Assembly (NCBI RefSeq): GCF_003369915.1
Contig: NC_046677.1
Location: 17,378,913-17,442,912 of the forward strand
Direction: 5' to 3'
Length of the DNA: 64,000 nucleotides
DNA from: Drosophila miranda
Taxonomy: Eukaryota; Arthropoda; Insecta; Diptera; Drosophilidae
The first letter of the stretch is position 1; every line of letters starts with the position of its first letter. Both the position numbers and the translations under genes were made by a program. Below are positions 29,962-42,541 of the stretch, piece by piece. The notes beneath the pieces were generated by a model, which worked only from the letters and a program-made list of their open reading frames with translations, was not told the origin of the DNA and did no database searches.

Positions 29962-30041
<80 letters not shown>
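29962..30041. repeat. (GT)n microsatellite, ~80 bp
   Basis: Roughly 40 consecutive GT dinucleotides, the longest dinucleotide repeat in the window. Open frames of alternating Val/Cys or Thr/His across it are artefacts. Confidence 0.95.
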
Positions 30042-30042
<1 letters not shown>

Positions 30043-32677
30043 AGGGATTGTGCGTTTCCCTCAGCGGCCGCAACAACAATTGCAGTTGAGATGCCGGCCG
30101 GAGTAAGTCGAAAACCAAAGCCAAAGCCAGAGTTCAAACACAATTTCTCAAATATGCACAGCCATAGCCATGTGCAGTCATACACACACACACACACACA
30201 AACGCTGAGCGTTGGCGTGTGCGTGTGTGTCCAGGCCTACACCGAGGGAAAATAAATTAGATTTGATTTAACTTTGCTCTTTATTCTGTGGATAAATGCT
30301 GTTCTGATAAAGTTTCTAAATATTAAAATAATATTCATTCATATAAAAAACTTTTTAGACTTGTAAAAAGTAGTTAAACTTCATTGCCAGGGGATTGTCG
30401 TCGTTCAAAGCCCCAGTTGACGGATGGGAGTCTTCTTTATAGCACTGTGTCTTTGGCCAACTGTGGTGTGATGGCCAGAAGATGCTGCTGTCTTGCTAGA
30501 ATGATTAGGCAACTGGAGTTAGTTTTCTGGAGCCTTCACTTCTGTAGTCAGCAGCTGTAGTCGGGGGACACTGTTGCCTTGTACGGTCTGAGGTCTCACC
30601 TGGGCTTCGAAAAACAAGCCACTAATCTTCGCAATGGAGTTTTGTAGCCATAGATCCCATAAATTCATAAGTCCTTAATAGAGGGGCACTGACTTCTTCT
30701 ATGATTTGAATGCTTCTTATGGCAGAAATTAAAATCGATTATTTTAGGCTGTGAAAGAGGTTCACTTTAAACGAATGATGAATATTTGAGATCCTTAAAT
30801 TTATATTTCTCATTTTTTTTTCTTTATTTTTTCTTAATTTATTTTGTAGAAAATATTTGGCGGCATTTTTTATTTTTTTTTTATTTTCTCTATTATCTCT
30901 GCCCGTGCACAGTGGGCCAGCGATCCCATTTTTTTGACGTAAATTAAAATAATAAAGCTAGAGACTTCAAATTTTGTACACAAAATATTATCGACGTGTC
31001 TTAATTTTAAAAATAAAAGATTCGCTAATATTGATTTTTAACACGTACATTATGCTAGAATATGTTATTAAAATTCTTACAAAATTAAGATTTTTACATA
31101 TAAACTTCATACTTAGAGGGGGATGAATTTTGGAAATTTTGTTGGAAATTATTAGTACTATTATTTCTGCCAGTGGACGTCTGCTCTTATATATGTGTAG
31201 TATGTGTGTATGTGTGTGTGAATGAGCTCCTCATGCGTTGCCCAGCAGCTGCCTTGCACCTCTGGTACTGAATGGTCTCCGGGCACGCCCTTTCAAGCCG
31301 TAAAAGAAGATAAATGACTGAAGTGAGCCATATCAGGCACAGTCAGCATCCAGCAGGCAGCAGCCAGCAGGCAGCAGGCAGCGGCTCTAACTGCTTTGCA
31401 TTTGCCGATGCAGGCCACAGGAGCAGGCTGGGGGCCATCTTGAGGCTGCAGACGTCAGCCGTCGTCAGGAATGTCCTTGTCCACTCACCTCACCACACCC
31501 CACCTCTCGCCACCTCTCGCCACCTACCGCCCTGTCCTTTCGGGTTCTTTGGTCAACTTTGCATTTGATTAAAAGCGGATAGCCACCCCTGATGAATGGC
31601 ACATGTGGCATCTTCTGCTGTTTCCATTATCAAGCGGAGTCCACCATTTTGAATTCCCATTCTCCGCCTGCGCCCCCCCCCCCCCCCACACCTTCACAAC
31701 TCGAATGGAAAGAGGGCACAAAATTTAATTTAATATTCATACGACTGTAAAACGCTACAAAAGTTGCAAAAAATGAAACGGACAGAGAAATGCTCGTTAA
31801 ATAACAAAAAAAAAAAAAACAAGCAAGCAAATAACTGCGAATGTACGTACGAAATAAAAAGGAAAAATGAAACGAGTTGTTTGCCGCCAAAGCGAAAGAG
31901 GAATACGCTTTCCCAGGTTACAGGGACAAATGCCTATTAAATGTACACAAAAATGACCTCCGTTGTAGTGGAATATTCAGAAGATATTCACAAAATTCAT
32001 AGGCCTGAAGCAAAGGTAACCGAGTGTCCCACGGCAGTACTCGATCTTCCTTCCTCTGAGCATTGTTTATTCCGTTTCCAGAGAGTAATATGGGTACTCC
32101 CATTACCCAGTCAGAATACCTTCCTTAAGATGTGTCCCACAGAAATATGACACTCAGCGGCAGTGGGTGGGACCCCTCCCACAACGTCAGACAAAAGTAA
32201 ACACGCTCTCGGCTCTCGGCTCTGACAGTGGGCATGAAAATTTATTGCTTTTGCCCCACACACACCCTCAGACGCAGCCGCAGCCAGAGACTCCCCACGT
32301 CAGCGGCGGCGGTGGCATTAAATTTTGGTGGCATTGGGATGTCTGCCATGCAGCCACTGACAAAAGCTGCAAATGTTGGCCATGACCGGCTCTGCAGGCA
32401 GGAAAAAGAATTACCCAAAAAAAAATGAGAATACAGGAAAATAAATTCCAGCACAAGAAGAAGCTACGAAAGGGCGCTCTGAACCCTGAGAAAACCTATA
32501 GCTATAACCTATAAAGAATATATAAATATATGTATATATATTTGCCATGATTTCTCTTATCATTTTGGTTCATTAATCTCTCAGAACTCGGACGTAGCGA
32601 TAAGAAAGTCCCAGCTTCCCATATAGTCCAGCTTCAGTCTACTCGAATCACTTTGCCTTTACAGTAGCCCCTTCAGA

Positions 32678-33687
32678 ATGCTGCATTTCAGAATATTATT
32701 CTCATTATTATTGACAAGTATTGTTTCCCGCTTGAGTGCAGAAACAGTCTGCGAAATGTCATCGATCCGTAGTAGTTCTCCTTCAGTGAGATATCATATA
32801 AATGCTGTGCGGTAAATACTAGGCGCGGGTTGCTTGAAAATTCGTTATCCTATTCAAACCATTCACAGAGTGGAGCAGGAGTGCCATAGAGAGTTGTTGA
32901 ATGATCTGGCCAAGAAACTGGACACTTGCCTGTCCAAAACTGGGCCGGAGACAATGCCTTACGGGAAAAGCTGCGCCAAGCCCACGATCTTAGCGCAGAG
33001 CAGCGAAATCATGTCGATCGTGGTGCCCACGTACAGTGATCACCCCTTTATGGTGGCTTGCGACCAGCTGTCTCATGGAGGCGGCTGGACCATCTTCCTG
33101 CGGCGTACTGACGGCAGCGAGGACTTCAATCGGGATTGGAATGACTACAAGCACGGTTTTGGCAAGCTGCAAAATGAGTTCTTCCTGGGCCTCGACAAAC
33201 TGCACGCCATGACCTCAGCTGAGGCCCAGGAACTACTCGTGCTCTTGGAGGACCATGGGGAGAGCGGCGATACCAGATGTACGACAACTTTCGAATCGGA
33301 TCAGAGAAAGAGGCATTTACCCTGGAATCGCTGGGCCTTACCTCTGGGAATGCTGGCGATGCTCTCGCCTTACATCTGGGCCAAAAGTTCACCACACGGG
33401 ATCGCGATAATGATCGACATGGGGACAACTGTGCAGTCACTTACTCCAGTGCTTGGTGGTACAATTCGTGTCATGACAGGTAAAAACACTTACATATGTA
33501 GCTTCAAAAAGAAGGGCGTTCACCGATCTCTTTGCTTAGCCATCTGGCTGGAAATTATGGCGACAACTCCTATGGAAAGGGCATCGTCTGGGCTACGTTT
33601 AAGGGTCACAACTACTCGCTGAAAGGCGCTCAGATGATGATAAGGCCGAGGAGACAGGAAACAACCAGTCCTGACGTTGCGATTTAA
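32678..33687 (+). CDS. Secreted fibrinogen-domain (FReD/ficolin-like) protein, frame broken once
   Basis: Three exons: 32678-32811, 32869-33479 and 33540-33687, with introns of 57 and 60 bp (GTAAAT...ACAG and GTAAAA...TTAG). The product begins with a hydrophobic signal peptide (about residues 1-21, MLHFRILFSLLL...) and then a short helical spacer. A fibrinogen C-terminal domain runs from about residue 75 to the end. Visible hallmarks are LSHGGGWTIF, a DFNRDWNDYKHGFG segment, EFFLGLDKLHA, the calcium-site motif DRDND, the paired cysteines of NCAVTYSSAWWYNSC, and C-terminal MMIRPR. FReD proteins bind carbohydrates or partners outside the cell, often in immunity or digestion. The frame shifts by -1 at the G run 33257-33260. 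The exons sum to 893 nt, so one missing base gives exactly 298 codons. Either an assembly deletion or a recent null allele; I do not recognise a specific fly orthologue. Confidence 0.85.
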
Positions 33688-36600
33688 GGCGCGCCCATGT
33701 GCCGCGTATATCTAAATTATACATCAAATATAGGACCAAAGAGCCATAGTCCAGGTGTGTCTCTGTATAGCAGGTTGCTCTGACTCCTAGGCGTCACGAT
33801 ACGAGACGTACAGACGTCTATGGATGTGGTTTAGAAACCCTTCCTTCTAGAAACAGCTAACATACTACAAACTTCGAATAGGCGAAAAGGGGATATACGT
33901 TCCATGTTTTCCCCTCTCTCAGGACATGTGCTAGCAAAAGCTGAGAGAGATCGTTGTCTATCGAGCGTTTTGCCCGATTTGGTTATCGATAAATCATCGG
34001 AAAATAATCACAGTTACACCAAATATCGAGGGCATGAAAAGGAGAGCGCCTTGAAATGAAAACCGATTGTTTTGGGAAACACAGAGCCATAGTCCCAAGT
34101 GTACCGAAGGGACAGCAAGAACAGGGTGGAGGGATTCGTTTCCCGAACTTGGAAACGGGTTGATCCAGTACTTTGTCATGTCCTCTAAGCATTAAAAGTC
34201 TACAACGAATAAGTGTTGGAGTATTGGGACCGAAGGGCACCCAATGGCAGCGCGGAAAAAGTCAAGCAGTAAGCGACTTGTGAGCTGTGATGTCATGACA
34301 GTTGTCACTGCTCATGACAGTCCTCAGGCGTGTCTGGTGGTATAAGAGAGGGCCCTAAAGGGCATCAAAATAAATATCTTTGAACCAAAAACAGCTGATC
34401 TAAAGCTAGTTGAAAACTACTAATTGACCGGCTTCAGTTTTTTGGCCTTGGTTCCCTCTTGTGTGCTTAGTGTTTGTTGCCAATTTTCGTTTCCTCTGCT
34501 GACCAGCAAAACTTCATTTATTCTCGCATTGGATCTGCCCCTAAGCCCGACTGCACACGTATTTGCTGATTGCGAAACAAATATTGACAGGGCCCAAGGG
34601 GGGGCGCCGGCCCTGTTCTTCGAGTAACTTATCGGCCAGTCCGCAGAGACATTTCGCTTATTTCTGTTTTTCTTTTGGGTTTTTTTTTTCCGGTCTGGTC
34701 TCCATATCGTGTTCCACTAGCACAAAAGCTGAAATTATATTTAAAACTTGTCTCTTGTTGGCTATTTTTTGCGCAGTTTCCCTTACCGGCTTGTGGCTGG
34801 CATTTTATTTACTTTTGTGGTCATTGTGCGCCCAAAAGCCCCAAAGTTATAATTCTTTAAGTTTTTATCTGCCTCCCATCCCCCACCCCCATCCCTACCC
34901 CAGAGGCAGACACACATTCAGGATCCAGCAACAAAGGGACAAGAGGGAGACCCGTGGCTCTGTCTGGCTCGCTGGCTGCCCAAGTGGGCGTGTATATGGT
35001 GGGGGGGGGGCCTCTTCACCCGTCATTTTTGCATATTAATGATTTATGAATGGCCAGCGTTTAGAATTAACAAAAGCAGCCCCAAAGTTGCTGTCTATTT
35101 TCATTTAGAATACGCTTAATTTTCATTTGCTTTGCTTATGAAAATGTTAGACACCCCTCGCTGACTTTTGGGGGGGCACTTTCAATTTTAATTAAGCCGG
35201 AGACCACCATCCACCCTCCACCCTCCCCCCATTGGATGGGGCTTACTTTTGGGCGGGCTTTCTCCGGGGAAACAGCACACATTTGTTGTGCTAATGAGGC
35301 CATTTTTCCTGCACAATTACCTGGCCAGGCCTAAGCCCAGATCATCCGTAGGCCCCCCCAGTCATGTGTGTGTTTTATTTGAACAAATTGCCTACGAGAT
35401 GCTGTGCAGCGATTGGAACTAGTTCTTTGTCAACCTTGTAGAACCTTCCCCAACCCATAGACTCCTATTTAGACACGTTTGAGCCAACCTTCAAGACATT
35501 TGGCCCGTATGTTTAGGCCGCGTCAGCAGAAATGATTAGGTAAGTACCTGCCATAAAGCCCGAAGATACTTGGCCAATGTCCACTATCCCTGGGAGCTGG
35601 CAAAGGCGAAAGTTGATGGCCGAAGCTTGGCCAAATTTCCATTTAATTAATGGCCACGTTTGACAGGTGGCCCAATCAGTGGCCTTGCATTGCAATGCAA
35701 TAAAAGCAACCGAAAGTCTATTAAGCAGGATAAAGCCAAAATGGCAACGTGGCGCTGGATGGCTCGGATTTAATGCCAATAAACCGCGGGAGATGCCCGG
35801 ATCCAGAGGGAGCTGGAAGCTGCGGGACTTGTAACTGAGCTAACCAGCCAGAACCAGCCCGGGGGGGGGCTCGCCCTCGACACCGAACTGGAACTCGAAA
35901 CAATGCTTAATGGGGTCGGATGTTGGGGAGGCTGTGGGGCTCCAGTGGGAGGCAAGGCAGGAACAGGGTAATCTACCGACTGAATGTGCAACATGCCAAT
36001 GCACATGATGTGTTTAATGGTTAAATTGTTGCTAATTCCATTACCCGTTTGCTGGCCTCCATTTTGTCTACCTCTGCGAGTGTCTCACTCTGTCTCTCTG
36101 TGTCTCTGTGTGTGTGTGTGTCTGGGGGTCTCCGTCTGTGTTTGCACTGGTGTTTGTTTCTGTGTTTGTGGCCAAAGTGTTGCACCCAGCAGCCGTCCAG
36201 CAGCCAGCCGCTGGCAAATGGAACGTGCACAAATTAATGTTACGTTGACGCAATGTTGGCCAGGCTCTCGAGTGGCGTGACCCCTGCCCGGAGCGCGTTC
36301 TCCATCGGCCCGCTTCGAATTTGGCACATTGTTTGCCAGGGCGTGCGGATTGGTCAAACGTGCCCGAAACTGGGCGTGAGGACAGGCCAAGGGCAGAGCT
36401 AGCATTTTCGGGCGGCAGGAATTAGCTCTGAGCTGGTAGGAGCCTCAACTGAATATCCTCGGCAATCGATTAGGCTGAAGAATACCGATTTATGGGCCCC
36501 CATCTACCGGCTTGGGGCACACATCTGCACTTAGCAAACGCTCATCCCCAAAAATGGGTGCGGCAAAGCATAAAATCCGATTCGAGGATTTACAATTTCT

Positions 36601-38016
36601 GCATCACAGACTCTAGCACCGATCCCCAAATTAAAAGCCTCCCCGCCCCACCCTCGAATGAGTTAACCCCAAAAACCCTAAAACGGGTAAGCACATTAAA
36701 TTTGTTTAGTATGTGCACTAAAGTATGCGCGACAGGGCATCAAGGGCTGCACAAATGGTTATGGGATCCCAAGTTGGGCGCCACCGGCTCCACCGGCTCC
36801 ACTGGATCCATTCAGTTAACGCGTCGCAGTGGCGTAGTTGGCACTTTTCTATTTATTTGCCCATTAACGCTCATTTGTGGTTATCAGGTAAATTGGATAA
36901 AAGCCAACGTAGCATGAAGCCAGGCCAGCAGCACCCAACCTTGCCTCTCCGCCTGTGACCCGGTCCTGTGCCTCTGCCTCTGCCTGGGGCATGTCCTGCT
37001 CTGCTCTGTCTCGCTTTTTGCTCCCTTTCTGCCACTGCCACTGCTTATCTTCGAGTGTTGTTGCAACATGAAATGAAGGCTTTGCCATTGGCTTTGCCCC
37101 ATGCAAATGCTCCTCCGAGTGTCACTAACTTTTTACGACTGTTTTTTTTTGTTGTTTCTCCTGTTTGATCGCGGCTTACCCCATGCCCCAGCGCCATTCA
37201 AATTGAATTCAAATAATTGCGGTTGCAGAAACGAAACTTAATTTTTCCCGTATTTAATCCGCAATTTGTTTAGCCCCATAAATTTAGCGTCCCCCGACCG
37301 GCCCTTCCCCCCCGCTGGGGGTCGTCATAAAGTTTCATTTGCACACTGGGAAATGCTATTTCGCTTTCCTCTTCGACAGCAAAGCAGCCGCCCGGTGTCC
37401 GAGGGAGATGGGGCCACATTTAAATGCGCCATGTTGCAAGCTCAAATGAAATTCTGTGGCAAAAAACAAAAAGAAGCGCAACAAAAATGCAAATAAAAAA
37501 TGTACATAATATATACAAGGCCCACAACGGATGCGGGATACCTTTTCCGCGAAAACATATCTACTCCTACGATTTGCAGCCCCAAGAAAATGCATAACAC
37601 TCTGTGGAAAGGGTATAGCCAGAGAAGGAGAGCCTGCAACACAATACTCATGCACAGGCGGTGGCATTGTGGCTGGGGATCGGTGTCGTCGCTGTCCTTC
37701 GCCGACGTCCACTGCATGCGGTCGCTCAATATGAAAGGAATATGCAGTATAAAGGCTCAGTTCTGAGGGCGAGAGCTGAATAGGACAGTGGGTGGTACGG
37801 GCAGAGGTCTGTGGTCGGTTTGCGCTAAATTAAATTTCGACGCGGCTGGGCCCCAAATTCCCCCCCCCCCCCTCCACACACACACACACGAGCGCACATG
37901 CACTTGCTCGTATACAAATTACTATTTGTCGACGAAATATAGAAAAATATACATATGGCAACATCTGCCCAGTGTTGTGCAACACCGCGACACAAATGCG
38001 GGGGTTTCTTTTTTTC
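33688..38016. other. Noncoding spacer between FReD gene and P450 pair
   Basis: No coding exon is supported. Near 34310-34375 a TATAAGAG box is followed about 40 bases later by AATAAA, an arrangement seen in LTRs (see findings). The TGTCATGACA palindrome lies just upstream, near 34290. The rest contains poly-C/poly-G runs (35000-35010, 37860-37872), CT/GT-rich stretches near 36085-36160 and CA repeats near 37876. Confidence 0.55.
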
Positions 38017-38022
38017 TTTATT
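38017..38022 (-). terminator. AATAAA polyadenylation signal of the first P450
   Basis: On the minus strand AATAAA begins two bases after the stop codon of the P450 gene at 38024-39902. This implies an extremely short 3' UTR. Confidence 0.6.
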
Positions 38023-38023
38023 A

Positions 38024-39902
38024 TTATTTTTGCAATTTTGTATATTTCAGCTGCACATCGCCATTGAGGAATATCCCCAGGCCGGTGTCCGCATCCATGG
38101 GCACCTTTTGGGTCTGCTCAACCTGGTACTGCGAGAGGATGTGCAGGATGGCCGTTTTAACGCTCAGTTGGCCAACACGCATGCCTGCAATGGTTACGAA
38201 ACGCTTGTCAAAGACTAGAGCGGGGAATAGATGGAAGCATCGCCACAAGGAACCCTTTTAAGGCTCAGAAGTTGCATATGGCTTCAATGGAGTGTATGAC
38301 CATCTTATACCATCCAATACCCACCTATACAAATGCGGGGACCATCCCCAAAGGGCAGGTAACAGCCCCGCTTGGTCAGAACACTCGCCGCCCCGTTCTC
38401 GAAGCGATCCGGCTGGAAGAGGCTTGCCTCCGGATAGAAGGCGTCGTCGTGATGAAACTGGTAGGCGGGAATCATAACACTGGCGCCTGGCTCTATGTCC
38501 GCCACCTGGCCATGGCCCAAATCGAGTTGGGTGGCCTTCGTGCAGATCCTCATGAAGAAGCCAATGGGCGTGGTCAGGCGCAGAGACTCTGAAAGGAAAA
38601 GTCAGAGACTACTCGTCGTTGGGCATGGGGCATACCATTCAAGCACTGATCCAGATAGGGCAGGGCGTTCAGCTGCTCGTAGCTGAGGTGCTCGTCGGCG
38701 GCCAGCGCCTCCCCAAGTTCCGAGCGCAATTTCTCCTGCTCTTCGGGGTGCTCGCTCAGCTGATAAGATTCGGTGACGTTTTAGTGGGCGGTTTCGATGG
38801 GAAATTGTGAAATTGTAGCTACCGTGTAGAGCATGTGATAGAGCACGGCGGCGGAGGTCTCGTAGCCGTCCAAGAGCACGGTCAGGGCGTGACCCACGGC
38901 GTCCGTGAGGGTGTTGCCCCGCTGCTGGAGTTGGATCAGGTGCGACAGGTAGTCGGTGCGGTCCGAGCCAGTGCCGCTGTGGCGCAGCCGGAGAGCATCG
39001 CGGGTGAGCTGCAGATAGAACTGGTCGGCCGTCTTGGTGAAGAACCGCATCTGCAGGGCCTTGCGCAGGAACGGGGCCACCAGGGACTTGTTGAACCTGA
39101 TGATGGACTTGAAGGCGTTGTAGGTCAAGTCCGTGGAGGTCTTCTGGAAGGGACTCGTCTCTCCCACGGCGCCGGTCAGGGAGCCCGCGTCAATGCCCCA
39201 AATAAAGTCGGCCATCGTGTTGGCCGTAAAGCGATAGGCGAGCTAAAACCAGCAGAGATCAGTCTTTGGATCTGGAAATCAGGTGCTGATAACTCACGTC
39301 TCTGGTCTCGATAATGTCGCCCCTCTCCTGTCGCACCCGCTCGATGTACTCCAACAGCTTCTTACCACTCTGCTCCCAGATCGTAAAGGCCATCTTCAGT
39401 TTATTGGCAGTGAGTCCGCCCCCGCTCTCAGTGCGCCTTCGCTTCCAGTCATCGCCGGCGCTGAAGAAGGGCGATACCTGCACGAACCTATCATCGGGAT
39501 TGTGGCCCACATAGCTGCTGGTGATGGTGTCCCGGAAGTTGCTGAACTTATCCACCAGGACCTCGTGGGCCAGGGCCGGGTCCAGCACCAGCAGCTGCGG
39601 CTGCGGGTGAGGAAAGTGCCCACCGCTCGGTGCTTTTCTTTGTACTTGCTGTGCGAGGCAAAGCTCATTACAAACGGGTGCGGAGGACTCGTCTCCACTC
39701 ACTTGTACACCTCCTGGACGTCGAGTATGAGACTGCGGCGCTTGTCGGCCAGAACCCCTGGATAGGTGCCCAGGATGGTCAGCGGCTCGGCTGTCAGCAC
39801 GCCCCGCTTCTGCCAGTACTTGTGGTGCCAGGTCAAGTACAAATAGACCGCGGCAAAGGCCACATGAACAGCGCCCAAGAGCAGACCGACCGTCGTCCAC
39901 AT
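38024..39902 (-). CDS. Cyp309a1: Cytochrome P450, CYP309 family (CYP3 clan), one -1 frame lesion
   Basis: Six exons on the minus strand: 39902-39703, 39648-39298, 39242-38823, 38759-38636, 38588-38325 and 38184-38024. The product is 506 residues once one missing base is allowed. The N-terminal anchor is followed by LTWHHKYWQKRG. The I-helix motif reads LDGYETS, where Asp replaces the usual Ala, and the K-helix ExxR is NESLRL. The PERF-type motif is PDRF and the heme loop FGDGPRICIG carries the cysteine ligand. P450s of this clan sit in the ER membrane and oxidise xenobiotics or endogenous lipids using NADPH and O2; the substrate here is unknown. Exon 2 loses one base near 39602-39604, between LTR and PQLLVLDP. 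The exon pattern matches the neighbouring P450 exactly, so the two are tandem duplicates. I take the ATG at 39902 because it opens the membrane anchor. The family name rests on synteny beside Rad1; which paralogue this is remains inferred. Confidence 0.85.
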
Positions 39903-40364
39903 GCTGAACAGATCCCCACGAAGAACGAATGGAAACTGTTTGTTTGTTGCCCAGATAACGCCGACCACAGCGTCATCCAGCGTATCTCTAATGGAAAAAA
40001 ATCAGAATAATTGGGAATCTGACATACACACAGCCATTACTGGCGTAATTTGTATTAAAAGTGCTATATTTTACAACTTTATAGGCCACATCGTGCCAGA
40101 TACTGATAGCACTATCGCGGGGTGTCCGACGATAAGTAGGAGTGTGTTCTATATAAGAAATGTAACGTAGGGTAGGGAACTATTACAAAGTCTGTTAACG
40201 GATCGATAGCCCATGGTTTATTGGAAATTACCAAACATTTTCTAGGGATTATGATGGGCCCTACCACTAGAGGGGCTTTATCTGCTGCTATTACAATGAA
40301 AAAAATATTAGAAAAATATATAGAATATATAGAACGATTGTAAAGTATATTTAAAGACAAAAAT
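39903..40364. other. Spacer between tandem P450 genes
   Basis: About 460 bases between the start of one P450 and the stop of the next. It should hold the core promoter of the downstream gene (minus strand) and the 3' end of the upstream one. AT-rich, without a clear TATA box at a convincing distance. Confidence 0.5.
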
Positions 40365-42282
40365 CTATCTAACAAAGCGTCGATACTCCAGATTAACATT
40401 TCCCTGGAGCACCACGCCGAAGCCAGCATCGCCATTGGGGACGAGTCTCTGCTTGCCGCGCACCACCTGAAAATCGCTGAGAATGTGGATCAGGGCGGAC
40501 TTGAGAGTCAGCAGAGCCAAGCGCATGCCTACAAAAGATATGGGACATGAGATAGAGGCAATGTGAGGCCCCCTGAGAACATACCCATGCAAATGCGAGG
40601 TCCATCACTGAAGGGGAGAAAGACACCCTTGCGAATCAGCTCCAGATGAGCGGCATCATCGAATCGTTCTGGCTTGAACGTCTCCGGATCGGGGAAGTAC
40701 TTCCTATCGTGGTGGAACTGATAGTTGGGTATCATGATGGTCATGCCCTCCTCCACTTCGAGTGTCTTTGATTCGTTGAGCTGAATTTGGGTGGCATTCG
40801 TGCAGACCTTTGTGTACTGCGGAATGAGGCTGCTAAGCCGCAGAGATTCTGCAAGCGATCCAGATAAAAACAGAGGGAGAGGGAGAGTGAGAGGCAGGGA
40901 GCACATACCATAGACCACCTGCTCCAGGTAGGGCAGGGCACACAGCTTCTCGAAGCCGAGACTCTTGTCGGTGTCGAGGCTCTGGAGGATTTCCATGCGC
41001 AGCTTCTGCTGGGCTGCCGGGTTCTCAGCCAGCTGAAAGGAGGCGGAAGTCAATGGCATAGGACTCGAATCGTTCTGTTGGCCTCACCCACATAGTACAG
41101 GGCATGGAGGAGAGCCGTTCCGTGGTGTCGTAGCCATCTAGCATCACCGTCAGCGCATGTCCCACCAGATCATCGTGCGAGGCCTGCTTTTGTTCGCGCA
41201 GCTGCAGCAGATGAGAGAGATAATCTGTTCGGGAATGGTCATTGCCGGCACTGAGGCGCATTTCAATGGACTCCTTGGTTAGCCTCGAGAAAAACTCGTC
41301 CGTGTCTTTGGGGTAGAAGCGCAGGCGCAGCAGCAATCGGCTGAAAGGAGCCACAATCGAGGCCATGAATACGGATATCATATAGAAGGCATGGCTGGTC
41401 CACTTGCTGGCCATCTGCTGCACCTTGTTGGGGTATTCCTGGGGCCGGGTCAGGGTCCCGGCATCGATGCCCCAAATGAAATCGGCCATGACATGGGCCG
41501 TGTAGCGAAAGCAGAGCTGAGAAAAAAAGAGACATCGAATGGGATCTTAGATGGGACTGCCTGCTCTACTCACGTCTCTGGTCTCGAGGAGATTGTGGGG
41601 CGCCTTAATCCGATCCGTCATGTAGCTGGTTAGCATCCTGCCGCCCTCCTCCCAAATGGCATAGGCCTGCTTTAGGCGATGCCCCGATATCCCCGCCTGG
41701 GCGTCTGTGCGGAGGCTGCGCCAGGACTGGCCGGAGGCCCAGAAGGGATTGCGGCGCGCGTACTTGTCCCACCTGGCATGCCGTATATACGAGCTGGTCA
41801 GCGAGTCCTTGTAGCAGCGGAAATTCAGCACCAGAATCTCGTGGGCCAGCTCCGGGTCGAGCACCAGGATCTGCGGCTGACGTGTCACAAACACCCCCAC
41901 GGCCCGATGTTTTCCTTTGTATTTGCTTGAGAGGATTAGAGAGAACTCTCAGATGGACTGAAAACCAATCAAAAAGGGCCAACTCACTCGTAAACCTTCT
42001 GCACATCCTCCACCAGATTGCTCTTCCTCGTCAGCAGTCCCGGATAGGAGCCCAACAGGGTGAGCGGACGGGCCGTGACCAAGCCCCTCTTGCGCCAGAA
42101 CCTGTGATGCCACGTGAGGTACACGTAGAGGGCAGCAGCAGCAGGTGCACCACGATCAGTCCCAGCGTCACTAAGATGTACATGTTGCCGCGATCCGCGT
42201 AGGCTCCCCGGACTCTCGGCCGGTACTGATCGACTCGACTCTGCCGCTCAGACCGTCTTCGGACCGGGCTGCTAGTCTCCAT
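40365..42282 (-). CDS. Cyp309a2: Cytochrome P450, CYP309 family, second tandem copy, two -1 lesions
   Basis: Six exons: 42183 (or 42282)-41988, 41925-41574, 41516-41092, 41032-40909, 40848-40585 and 40528-40365. Exons 4 and 5 have the same lengths as in the neighbouring copy. Motifs seen are I-helix LDGYDTT, ExxR in ESLRL, KPERF, and heme loop FSDGPRICMG. Predicted length is 508 residues from the ATG at 42183, or 541 from an in-frame ATG at 42282 that adds an Arg-rich 33-residue leader. Two single-base losses break the frame. One lies in the CTG run near 42133-42147 inside the membrane anchor, the other at the GG near 41120 just after the I-helix Thr pair. Everything else (splice sites, motifs, stop) is intact. 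Like its neighbour it should be an ER monooxygenase of unknown substrate. The assignment to the a2 paralogue is inferred from the longer N-terminus and gene order. Confidence 0.83.
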
Positions 42283-42541
42283 GTAATCGTAGAAGCCCGT
42301 GAAAAACCGGGGTATGCGGAAGGGGGGATAAATATCTATTATATATTGAAATATATTTCAAAAGCTATTGAGATGTTTTTACACCGATATTTATAGATGA
42401 CTTATCAGCACAGCCAGCTTTTGTGGGAGCCAACGACCCGACCGACCGTGCTATGCGAAGGAAAACGGATTGATGAACCCCCTGGTCAATTTTCCAGCAA
42501 AACAATCATTAATATGCACATTTTCGAACCAAGAAAATAGC

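Larger units (their letters stand above)
15325..32677. other. Noncoding spacer or intronic DNA
   Basis: About 17 kb without a gene that I can support. It contains the short repeats listed separately, CT-dinucleotide runs of GAGA-factor type (20285-20310, 16050-16065), and poly-G or poly-C runs (26076-26091, 31673-31687). There are CTCTC-rich and TACATATGTA-rich stretches at 28200-28870, many short TAATTA-like words, and (CA)n tracts near 30182 and 31200. The longest frame (26485-27087, minus strand, 200 codons) has no recognisable domain and I treat it as spurious. Confidence 0.55.

Noticed and set aside
29820-30255. Val/Cys and Thr/His alternating frames
   Set aside because: Translations of a (GT)n microsatellite.
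38835-39314. 159-codon plus-strand open frame
   Set aside because: Antisense of P450 exons, which match the family motif for motif on the minus strand.
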